A DNA stretch of 32,132 nucleotides from contig NZ_AVHW01000071.1 in the NCBI RefSeq assembly GCF_000449425.2, positions 1-32,132 on the forward strand. The letters run 5' to 3'. A program made the translations under genes and the position numbers. The stretch's first letter is position 1; the number at the start of each line of letters is the position of its first letter. The stretch is from Clostridioides difficile CD160 (GTDB taxonomy: Bacteria; Bacillota; Clostridia; Peptostreptococcales; Peptostreptococcaceae). This document shows positions 24,114 to 30,965 of the stretch, piece by piece. A model generated the notes under the pieces. That model had not been told where the DNA came from. It saw only the letters and a program-made list of their open reading frames with translations, and did not search any database.

Positions 24114-25316
24114 ATGGAAACAACTGAAGTAAGATACAATTTTGATGAAGTAATAGATAGAAGTGGAACAAACTGCCTTAAATATGATCTTAAGACTCAA
24201 TTTATGCCAGGCTCTTCAGAAGATGCACTACCACTATGGGTAGCAGATATGGATTTTGCATGTGCTCCTGAGATAATTAATGCAATGCATGAAAGAATAG
24301 ACAGAAAAATATTTGGATACAGCTCTCAACAAACTGATGATTATTATGAAGCTGTATGCGGATGGTTTAAGAGAAGATTTGATTGGAAAATAGAAAAAGA
24401 GAATATGTTCTTTAGCCCAGGGGTTGTACCTGCATTAGGATTTTTCATACAAATATTAACACAAAAGGGTGATGGTATAATAATAGAAAAACCTGTATAC
24501 TATCCTTTTGAAGCTAAGATAACTAATAATGAAAGAAAGGTAGTCAATAGTCCTTTAAAGTTTGAAGATGGTCATTATTCTATGGATTATGATGGATTTG
24601 AAGAGTTAGCTAAAGATGAAAATAATAAGGTGTTTATATTATGTAGCCCTCATAATCCAGTTGGTAGGGTATGGAAAAAAGAAGAGCTTAGAAAAATAGT
24701 AGATATATGTAAGAAATATAATTTATGGATAATATCTGATGAAATACATTGTGATATTATTCGTAAAGGTGAAAAGCATATACCATTAGAAGTAGCATGC
24801 CCTGATTATAAGGACAGAATAATAACTTGTACAGCTCCAAGTAAGAGTTTCAACTTAGCTGGTATGCAATTATCAAATATAGTAATCAACAATAAAGAAT
24901 TACAAGAAAAATGGATGCTTGAAACAGATGCTAAATTAGCCATATTCTTACCCAATCCATTTGCAATAGTTGCTACTAAAGTTGCTTATAATGATTGTGA
25001 AGATTGGATGAATCAAGTAAATGAGTATATAGATGGCAATATTAAATATGTAGAAGATTTTGTTAATGAGTATATGCCTAAAGTAAAAATGATAAAATCT
25101 CAAGGAACTTATTTAGTTTGGTTAGACTTTAGAGGATATGGGTTAGATGCAAAACAACTTGAAGATATAATGTTTAACAAGGCGAAGGTATTGCTAGATG
25201 AAGGATACATGTTTGGAGAAGAAGGAGCAGGATTTGAAAGAATAAATGTTGCTTCACCTAGACCAATTATAGAAGAATGTATGAATAGAATAAGAAGTGC
25301 ATTTGAAGGATTATAA
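24114..25316 (+). CDS. PatB/MalY-type PLP-dependent C-S lyase or aminotransferase
   Basis: Fold-type I PLP enzyme; the PatB/MalY branch cleaves cystathionine and S-substituted cysteines to thiol, pyruvate and ammonia. The 400 residues show the typical opening (YNFDEVIDRSGTNCLKYD), LPLWVADMDF, SPHNPVGRVWKKEEL, SDEIHCDI and the PLP lysine in APSKSFNLAGMQ (about 246). ATG 24114 follows GGGAGG; the longer reading overlaps the transporter gene. It is last in the operon and is followed by a strong terminator. Activity on cysteine conjugates is known for the family, not shown here. Confidence 0.88.
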   Translation: METTEVRYNFDEVIDRSGTNCLKYDLKTQFMPGSSEDALPLWVADMDFACAPEIINAMHERIDRKIFGYSSQQTDDYYEAVCGWFKRRFDWKIEKENMFFSPGVVPALGFFIQILTQKGDGIIIEKPVYYPFEAKITNNERKVVNSPLKFEDGHYSMDYDGFEELAKDENNKVFILCSPHNPVGRVWKKEELRKIVDICKKYNLWIISDEIHCDIIRKGEKHIPLEVACPDYKDRIITCTAPSKSFNLAGMQLSNIVINNKELQEKWMLETDAKLAIFLPNPFAIVATKVAYNDCEDWMNQVNEYIDGNIKYVEDFVNEYMPKVKMIKSQGTYLVWLDFRGYGLDAKQLEDIMFNKAKVLLDEGYMFGEEGAGFERINVASPRPIIEECMNRIRSAFEGL

Positions 25317-25354
25317 TAGTAATATCTAAAAATAATATATTTTCGTATTTTAAA

Positions 25355-25398
25355 AAAGACTATGTTTTGAAATATTTCAAAGCATAGTCTTTGAACGT
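25355..25398 (+). terminator. Terminator of the M20-AbgT-PatB operon
   Basis: Near-perfect 18 bp stem (25355-25372 with 25375-25392; arms AAAGACTATG... and ...CATAGTCTTT) with a very short loop. The T run after it is poor, but the stem is long. Bases 25399-25557 between it and the right end hold nothing I can support as a gene. Confidence 0.7.
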
Positions 25399-25553
25399 TT
25401 TGGGATTATTTTAAAAAATTTCAAAGCGTGACTGTTGTTGATAATCTTCACTTAGATATTTATATTAGAAATAATTTTATAGATATATCAAAGTTTGTAG
25501 GGGATTTATTAGATTGTAATAAAGAAAAAGCTAAAGAAAAATTATTTATTTTT

Positions 25554-26153
25554 CTAAAGTTGCACTTTTATACATAGTGCTTCACCAATATCATGTGTAA
25601 CCAAAATAGTAGACTTATTCTCATTTTTAATAATACTATAAACGTCATCACAAACTAACAATCTCGTCTGATAATCAAGAGCTGAAAAAGGTTCATCTAA
25701 AAGTAAAATATCTGGATTTACAGAAAGTGTTCTAATAAGTGCAACCCTTTGTCTCATACCCCCAGATAATTCTTTTGGGTACATGTTTCTAAAATCCCAT
25801 AATCCATAAGTCTTTAAAAGACTTTCAACTCTATCTAAAGATTTTTTATCTTTTTTGCCTTGAATTTCTAAGCCAATAGTTATATTATCCATTATATTTC
25901 TCCATTCAAGCAAATTATCTTTTTGAAACATATATCCAATATTTCCAGTAATCTTTACATCGCCACTAGTTGGTTTTAAAAGATTAGTAAGAATATTTAA
26001 AATTGTAGATTTACCGCTTCCAGAAGGACCAAGCAAAGTTAATATTTCCCCTTCTTTCAGGTTAAAATTGACATCTTTTAATACTTCAAGCTCGCCTTCC
26101 TTAGTGTAGAAGTTCATATTTATATTTTTAACTTCTACTATGTTGTCATTCAT
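25554..26153 (-). pseudogene. 5' part of an ABC ATPase gene, truncated by the element
   Basis: Reads as the ATPase of a nitrate/sulfonate/riboflavin-type importer: Walker A GPSGSGKST (about 39-47), Q-loop YMFQKDNLLEW, signature LSGGMRQR, Walker B ILLLDEPFSALD and H-loop VTHD. The first 192 residues are host sequence; the final LCIKVQL and stop come from the element. The missing ~58 residues are encoded at 1381-1557. ATG 26153 follows GGGGGTGG. All nucleotide-binding motifs are present, so a 199-residue protein could be made, but its C-terminal part and its coupling to the permease are lost. Confidence 0.92.
25558..25583. other. Right attachment site: inverted arm plus core
   Basis: Arm AGTTGCACTTT (25558-25568), 9 nt, core TGCTTC (25578-25583). 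It mirrors the left end. Joined in a circle the ends give arm - 9 nt - core - 13 nt - arm, 50 bp in all, with the centre of symmetry between the second T and the final C of the core. Confidence 0.8.
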
Positions 26154-26322
26154 TGTGCCACCCCCTATAACTTTTAGCTCGTATATATTATGTTATTAAC
26201 AATATGACCTATTTGTACCATTTTTCATAAATATAATATAAATATTTTGTTTATTTACGTATTTTCTTAGTAACTTGTACGTATAAATTATAGATAAATA
26301 AATTATAAGGTAGGGGATAAAA

Positions 26323-27681
26323 TTGAGTAACATAATAACGAATTTAATAGAGTCAATATTTACTAATCCAATAACTATATTGTTTTTACTTGCAATAACT
26401 ATGTATTCTGTTTTTAAGATAATAGAAAATAACAGAGTATACTCATTTGTAAGTTCAAAATTAGAGGAAATCAATAGAAACCATAAAACGAGTGAATTTT
26501 ATGGAAAGATAAGGAATGATTACTATACATATAGTAAAGAAAATCCTTATTCAGACGTAAATATAACTTCATTTATAGAAGAAGTTGTATCAGATTTAAA
26601 ACATAATAATTTGCCACTGTTAGAGAAGATTAGAAGCATAAAGAATTCATCTTCAATAAGTATATTGTTAGGAGTTTTAGGTACATTTGTTGGGCTTTCT
26701 GCAATGCTTTTATGTGTTGATACTAAAGACATTATAAATTCACTTCCTTCAACTATTAGTAGTATGCAGACTGCATTTACAACAAGTATATTTGGAGTTG
26801 TGTTTTCTCTAATTATAGGTTACTTTACAAAGATAAAAGATTGTGAGCATGTCCTAATACAGATAATGTTAAAATGCGAAAATTTACTGACATCTGAGAT
26901 AACTCATTTTAAATCAGAAAGAATGGATTTAAAGGTAGAAGAGGTAAAAAATACAATAAAACAAATAAGCAAGTCTATAGAGGCTATTGAAAAATTTGAT
27001 AAAATTTCTAAAGATTTAAATGACTTCAATGATGAATTTATAAGTGGGATAGAAGCTTTAAAAGGTCTTTTAGAAGGTTCTCAAAGTTCTATTAAGACAT
27101 TTGACCAAAGCGTAAGAAAATTAGATAAACAGTTTAATATTTTGAATGTAAAATTTGTAAAATTGTTTGATAAGTATGATAATCAAGATAATATAAATAA
27201 AGAGATTTTATTTGACATAAAAGAATCCTCAAAAAATATATACAATGCTACTGAAAGCCAGTTTAAAATCAGAGATTATATAAAAAATATAAATGCAGGA
27301 TTTGCTTTATATGAAAGAAGTGCTCAAGATTTATTAACTAAATTAATGACTCATGAAAATAAAATATCTCAAAATCAAAAAATCCTTTTAGATGAAAAAT
27401 TTACTCTAGATGATTCAATAAAAAATCTTTCAAGCATTATTGAAAAATTTTCTGATGACCTACAAGTTAAACTGGATATAATGTTTGAGAACTCTTTAGA
27501 TATTCAAGATAAATTAGATGTTATGTTTAACAACTCTTTTATGCAAGATGAAGTTCCTCTTGATAGTGAAGAGCTATTTAAAAATGATATTGATAGTGTA
27601 TTTAACCCTTTCAACGAAGAGATTTATGAGATAGAAGATAAAGAAATAAAGGTCATAGGTGAGGATGAGTTAAATGAATAA
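26323..27681 (+). CDS. MotA/TolQ/ExbB-type proton-channel protein, ZorA-like
   Basis: Inner-membrane motor subunit. The 452 residues have a membrane helix at about 14-33, a soluble stretch, and two more helices (about 107-130, containing LLGVLGTFVGLSAML, and about 145-167, MQTAFTTSIFGVVFSLIIGYF) with the MotA/ExbB signature. A long charged, coiled-coil-prone cytoplasmic tail follows (about 190-450). Three helices plus a long tail is the plan of ZorA of Zorya defence systems. Start is TTG 26323, after AGGTAGGGG. It overlaps the OmpA-domain gene by 8 bases. Bases 26154-26322 upstream are the divergent control region with the ABC gene; no promoter there is convincing. Confidence 0.82.
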   Translation: MSNIITNLIESIFTNPITILFLLAITMYSVFKIIENNRVYSFVSSKLEEINRNHKTSEFYGKIRNDYYTYSKENPYSDVNITSFIEEVVSDLKHNNLPLLEKIRSIKNSSSISILLGVLGTFVGLSAMLLCVDTKDIINSLPSTISSMQTAFTTSIFGVVFSLIIGYFTKIKDCEHVLIQIMLKCENLLTSEITHFKSERMDLKVEEVKNTIKQISKSIEAIEKFDKISKDLNDFNDEFISGIEALKGLLEGSQSSIKTFDQSVRKLDKQFNILNVKFVKLFDKYDNQDNINKEILFDIKESSKNIYNATESQFKIRDYIKNINAGFALYERSAQDLLTKLMTHENKISQNQKILLDEKFTLDDSIKNLSSIIEKFSDDLQVKLDIMFENSLDIQDKLDVMFNNSFMQDEVPLDSEELFKNDIDSVFNPFNEEIYEIEDKEIKVIGEDELNE

Positions 27682-28306
27682 TAAATATAGAAGAACTGTT
27701 AACAGAGAATTTGAAAAGAGTAGCTTTTGGCCAACATTTACAGATTTATTATCAACTGTATTGATGGTTGTAATTCTTATCTTATTTAGTTCAGAAAGTA
27801 TTTCAGGTTCTGTCGAGCAAGATTTAGCTAAAAATGTCAATGCTTCTGTTGAGGAGACCTTAAAAAAAAGTGGTATGCCTGTGAAAGTAGATAAGGCTAA
27901 TGGTCAAGTAACTTTTGGTGAAAGAACTATGTTTGATGTAGATAGCGATGTTTTAAAACCAGAGGCTAAAGAAATGTTAAAAATGTTTGTTCCAAAGTAC
28001 ATAGAAACTATTTATAAAGATTATGGGGACTATATATCAAAAATAGTTATAGAAGGTCATACAGATGATGTAGGAAGCTATATATACAACTTAGATTTAT
28101 CTCAAAGAAGAGCATATAGTGTTGCAAAGTATATAGTAGGGGATGAGATTGGTAACTATAAATATAAAGATAAGGTTACTAGACATATTATTGCAATAGG
28201 AAGATCAAAAGCTGAACTTATAAAAAATGAAGATAAGAGTATAAACAGAGATGCATCTAGAAGAGTAGAGCTAAAATATGAAATAAATATTAATCAAAAT
28301 AAATAG
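27674..28306 (+). CDS. OmpA/MotB-type peptidoglycan-binding motor protein, ZorB-like
   Basis: Partner of the upstream channel protein. The 210 residues have one membrane helix (about 21-40) beginning FWPTFTDLLSTVL, in which Asp24 sits where MotB carries its proton-binding aspartate. A linker leads to an OmpA-like domain (about 85-205) with VIEGHTDDVG, NLDLSQRRAYSVAKYI and RDASRRVELKYE, the residues that hold peptidoglycan. It fits ZorB or a general stator subunit. ATG 27674 overlaps the upstream gene, so coupled synthesis of the pair is likely. Confidence 0.85.
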   Translation: MNNKYRRTVNREFEKSSFWPTFTDLLSTVLMVVILILFSSESISGSVEQDLAKNVNASVEETLKKSGMPVKVDKANGQVTFGERTMFDVDSDVLKPEAKEMLKMFVPKYIETIYKDYGDYISKIVIEGHTDDVGSYIYNLDLSQRRAYSVAKYIVGDEIGNYKYKDKVTRHIIAIGRSKAELIKNEDKSINRDASRRVELKYEININQNK

Positions 28307-28324
28307 TTAAATTTTTATAAAAAA

Positions 28325-28360
28325 AAAGAAGGCAGTTGGTGTGAGCTTTAGGCCTTCTTT
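28325..28360 (+). terminator. Terminator after the motor pair
   Basis: Stem AAAGAAGGC / GCCTTCTTT (28325-28333 with 28352-28360), 18-nt loop, preceded by an A run. The 3' T run is only three bases, so efficiency is uncertain. Confidence 0.65.
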
Positions 28361-28618
28361 AAGGAAAAAGTTTATTTATTTTTGTTGATACTTAACATAT
28401 TATAGTTTTTGGAAAAAATTTGCAATATATTAAACGTAAATGGGCGTTTAAAATGCATAACTGGGTACTACTGATGTAAAATATTTCATTTTATATAATA
28501 TAAAACTTATAAGGTGTCAATTGTTCATGTTATGTTTTAAAAGTTGCCATTTAGAATATTATGTAAAAAAATATCATAAAAACGCATATAGTGTTATGAT
28601 TGTCAGAGAAGTGTACAT

Positions 28619-28663
28619 AAAAGCTATACCTGTTTTCAATTGTAGCAGTTATAGCTTTTTATA
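28619..28663. terminator. Orphan terminator hairpin 1 in gene-free stretch
   Basis: Arms AAAAGCTATACCTG (28619-28632) and CAGTTATAGCTTTT (28646-28659), one mismatch, with A and T runs on both sides. No coding gene lies within 250 bases upstream. It may end a small RNA. Confidence 0.65.
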
Positions 28664-28682
28664 TTTCTAAAATGTATTCCAT

Positions 28683-28718
28683 AAGGTATAAAGAGAGTAG
28701 CTCTTTATACCTTTTTTA
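28683..28718 (+). terminator. Orphan terminator hairpin 2 in gene-free stretch
   Basis: Perfect 13 bp stem AAGGTATAAAGAG / CTCTTTATACCTT (28683-28695 with 28701-28713), 5-nt loop, then TTTTTT. It lies 24 bases after the first orphan hairpin. Together 28361-28961 is a 600-base stretch with no supported gene, containing these two terminators and the promoter of the next gene. Confidence 0.75.
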
Positions 28719-28838
28719 TTTATTTCCATACTAATTAAGCAAAAAAATCAACTGCGACTTGTTTGAATTGCACATAAGATATGATTTTATTTAGAGATGC
28801 GTTTTTTGTCTTTATATATAGTCTAATGTAATTTTATT

Positions 28839-28867
28839 TTGACAATTTGTATAGAGAATTATAAAAT
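28839..28867 (+). promoter_or_regulatory. Sigma-A promoter of the metallo-hydrolase lipoprotein gene
   Basis: TTGACA (28839-28844), 17 bp, TAAAAT (28862-28867). The start codon is about 95 bases downstream. An extra AAAGGAGG at about 28899 has no start codon after it. Confidence 0.7.
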
Positions 28868-28961
28868 ATAGAAATGATAGATGAAAATTTATACAATAAA
28901 GGAGGTCTTAGGAGAGTAAACAAAGTAATTATCAACTTATTGTAAAATGGAGGAGTAGTTT

Positions 28962-30119
28962 GTGACAGAAAGAAATATAAATAATAAAAAAAATTCTAAA
29001 GTCAAAGCTTTAGTATTTTTACTGATAATATCTATATCAATTTATTTGACTGGTTGTGATACATCAGATAACGGCAACAATCAATCAAATAACCAAGATT
29101 CCTTATCTAGTAGTATATCAAGTGATAAAAATGTAAAAATTCATTTTATCAACACTGGAAATAGTGATGCTATATTAATTCAAGATGGCAAAACTTTTAC
29201 ATTGATAGATGGTGGAGATAATGATGATGAAAATTTAATGGTAGACTATCTTAATAATCAAGGTGTAAAAGATATTAAGTATCTTATAGCTACCCATTCT
29301 CATGCAGATCATTTAGGTGGACTTGATTCTGTTGTCAAAAACTTTAATATAGAAAATGTTTTTGTATCTAATGGTTCAGCAGAAACGAAAAGCTATAGAG
29401 ATTTTATAAATGCTTTGGCAAATAAGGATTTATCTCCAAGCGTGCCACTTGAAAATAAGAAGTTTTATCTAGAAGATTCTTACTTTGAAGTTTTAAATAC
29501 AAATGGTGGAGATACCACTAATGAACAATCTCTAGTTCTTGTATATACTAATGGTAAGGATAAAGCTTTATTTACAGGTGATGCTGAAGAAGGTACAGAA
29601 AAAGAGATATTACCAAAGCTAGGAAAAGTAGATCTTTTAAAAGTGGCTCATCATGGTTCTCGCAGTAGTTCATCTCAAGCGTTTTTAGATAAAGTAGCAC
29701 CTGAATATGCAGTTCTTTTAGTAGGGAAAGGTAATTCATATGGACATCCACATCAAGAAACAATGAATAAATTAGAAAAAATGGGAGTAAAGGTACATAG
29801 AAGTGATGAGTGTTCAGATATAGTATTTGAATCCACAGGCGATGGAGTATTTACAAGTTGTAAAGATGGAAGCTATAAAAAGGGTGTTAGAGAAGATGGA
29901 AATTATGAAAAATCAAATAATAATACAACAAAAGACGAATCTTTAAATAAAGAACAAAATTTATCAAATACATCAGAAATAGTGTATTTTACTCCAAAAG
30001 GGAAGAGTTATCACTCTACAAAAAACTGTAGTGGACTTTCAAGAAGTAAAAAAATATTATCAGGTACAATTGCAGAAAGTAAGAAGAATGACCCCTGTGA
30101 TATATGTTATGGAAAATAA
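28962..30119 (+). CDS. Secreted lipoprotein with ComEC-like metallo-beta-lactamase domain
   Basis: The N-terminus has a signal helix ending in the lipobox LTGC (Cys32), then an Asn/Ser-rich spacer, so the protein is anchored outside the membrane. Residues about 58-310 are a metallo-beta-lactamase fold of the ComEC/Rec2 hydrolase type: HFINTGNSDAILIQDG, the metal motif THSHADHLGG, TGDAEEGTEKEIL, VAHHGSRSSSS and YGHPHQETMNKL. The last 45 residues hold an Ada-like zinc-binding pattern (YHSTKNCSGLSRS... and DPCDICYGK). Start is GTG 28962 after GGAGGAG. Stand-alone proteins of this type are probably extracellular nucleases or phosphoesterases; substrate unknown. No competence channel domain is present. 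Confidence 0.87.
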   Translation: MTERNINNKKNSKVKALVFLLIISISIYLTGCDTSDNGNNQSNNQDSLSSSISSDKNVKIHFINTGNSDAILIQDGKTFTLIDGGDNDDENLMVDYLNNQGVKDIKYLIATHSHADHLGGLDSVVKNFNIENVFVSNGSAETKSYRDFINALANKDLSPSVPLENKKFYLEDSYFEVLNTNGGDTTNEQSLVLVYTNGKDKALFTGDAEEGTEKEILPKLGKVDLLKVAHHGSRSSSSQAFLDKVAPEYAVLLVGKGNSYGHPHQETMNKLEKMGVKVHRSDECSDIVFESTGDGVFTSCKDGSYKKGVREDGNYEKSNNNTTKDESLNKEQNLSNTSEIVYFTPKGKSYHSTKNCSGLSRSKKILSGTIAESKKNDPCDICYGK

Positions 30120-30149
30120 TAAAAAAGATAAATAATAAGCTAAATGCAT

Positions 30150-30210
30150 AAAAAAATAAGCTATAATCAATAGATAACATATTTTATCTATACGAATAGC
30201 TTATTTTTTT
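30150..30210. terminator. Bidirectional terminator between lipoprotein gene and lexA
   Basis: Arms AAAAAAATAAGCTAT (30150-30164) and ATAGCTTATTTTTTT (30196-30210), with an inner ATAGATAA/TTATCTAT-like stem. T runs on both strands serve the two convergent genes. Confidence 0.85.
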
Positions 30211-30226
30211 GAGTATTCTTTAATAG

Positions 30227-30874
30227 CTATTTTATAACTCTAAATACACCAGTTACAATACCTACAATTTCAACTTCTGAGTCATTAAGCATAATTGGTT
30301 CCATAAAATCATTTTCTGGCTGAAGTCTTATCAAATTTCCTTCTTTAAAAAATCTCTTAACCGTAGCAGATTCACCATTTATAAGTGCAACTACTATCTG
30401 AGAATTCAAGGCTGTATTTTTTTTGTCTACTACAACGTAATCTTCATCTAAAATTCCTGCATTAATCATACTTTCGCCTTTTACTCTTAATACAAAATTA
30501 TTGCTGCCCTTTACTAAACTGGCAGGGAATGGAATATATTCCTCTATGTTTTGTTGAGCTAAAATGGGTTCTCCAGCTGTTATTTGACCTACTAAAGGAA
30601 GTTCTATTATTTCTTGATTAGCTCCAGAAACATCATTTACTTTACTGCGTTCTAAAACTTCAATAGCTCTTGGTTTAGTAGGGTCTTTTCTTATGTATCC
30701 CAGTTTTTCAAGTTTATTTAGATGAGAGTGTACAGTTGAAGTAGATCTTAACCCTACAGCAGTACATATTTCTCTTACAGCAGGTGGATAACCTTTTAAT
30801 ATGATTTGAGACTTTATAAATTCCAATATCAAGACTTGCTTTTCAGTTAGATCTAAATACATAACATCACTCAT
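30227..30874 (-). CDS. lexA: LexA, SOS response repressor
   Basis: Represses DNA-damage genes and self-cleaves when RecA is activated. The 215 residues have an N-terminal winged helix (LTEKQVLILEFIKSQIILKGYPPAVREI, STSTVHSHLNKLEKLGYIRKD) and a C-terminal S24 protease: cleavage site Ala-Gly in QITAGEPI, nucleophile Ser in VKGESMINAG and Lys in ATVKRFF. ATG 30874 is used; MYLDL, four codons later, is a possible alternative, as neither has a strong ribosome site. A LexA box overlaps its promoter. Confidence 0.95.
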   Translation of the reverse strand: MSDVMYLDLTEKQVLILEFIKSQIILKGYPPAVREICTAVGLRSTSTVHSHLNKLEKLGYIRKDPTKPRAIEVLERSKVNDVSGANQEIIELPLVGQITAGEPILAQQNIEEYIPFPASLVKGSNNFVLRVKGESMINAGILDEDYVVVDKKNTALNSQIVVALINGESATVKRFFKEGNLIRLQPENDFMEPIMLNDSEVEIVGIVTGVFRVIK

Positions 30875-30919
30875 TTCTAAACATATTTTGTTTTTATTTC
30901 CATACGCTTTATATTTTTA

Positions 30920-30948
30920 ATTATAACATAATCCATTTATATCTGCAA
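30920..30948 (-). promoter_or_regulatory. lexA promoter
   Basis: On the minus strand, TTGCAG (30948-30943), 17 bp, TATAAT (30925-30920). The start codon is 46 bases downstream of the -10 box. Confidence 0.75.
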
Positions 30949-30958
30949 ACATTTGTTC
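30947..30958 (-). promoter_or_regulatory. LexA box
   Basis: GAACAAATGTTT on the minus strand fits the clostridial LexA pattern GAAC-N4-GTTY. It overlaps the first bases of the -35 box, so LexA should repress its own gene. It sits 8 bases past the stop of the upstream recombinase gene. Confidence 0.82.
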
Positions 30959-30965
30959 CTGATTT

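Larger units (their letters stand above)
1558..25583. mobile_element. 24 kb serine-recombinase integrative element carrying the eut operon
   Basis: Both ends carry TGCTTC (1558-1563 and 25578-25583), in direct orientation. The sequence outside the two copies is the two halves of one ABC ATPase gene. Core-to-core distance is 24,020 bp. The large serine recombinase is the first gene inside the left end, the usual position for the integrase of such elements. Cargo is the whole eut operon plus the marR-M20-abgT-patB cassette. I see no conjugation, replication, capsid or relaxase genes, so it is either mobilised in trans or fixed. That the recombinase acts on these ends is inference from position and end structure. 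Confidence 0.85.

Noticed and set aside
1577-25568. AAAGTGCAACT inverted repeats as terminal repeats of a transposon
   Set aside because: They lie inside the shared core rather than at the very ends, there is no transposase, and their symmetric distance from TGCTTC fits the arms of a serine-integrase attP.
25428-25577. 49-codon GTG reading frame ending exactly at the right core
   Set aside because: No ribosome site, very AT-rich, and it runs through the attachment arm. It could be a gene remnant, but nothing supports it.
1558-25583. Prophage or conjugative element
   Set aside because: No capsid, tail, lysis, relaxase, coupling-protein or replication gene in the interval; only integrase, a small ORF and metabolic cargo.
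28400-28560. Cyclic-di-GMP riboswitch before the lipoprotein gene
   Set aside because: GGGCG- and GGGTACT-like pieces occur, but the conserved core of neither class could be assembled.
26323-30119. Complete Zorya defence system
   Set aside because: Only ZorA/ZorB-like proteins are present. The following gene is a secreted lipoprotein with a separate promoter, and no helicase, nuclease or other Zorya effector is seen.
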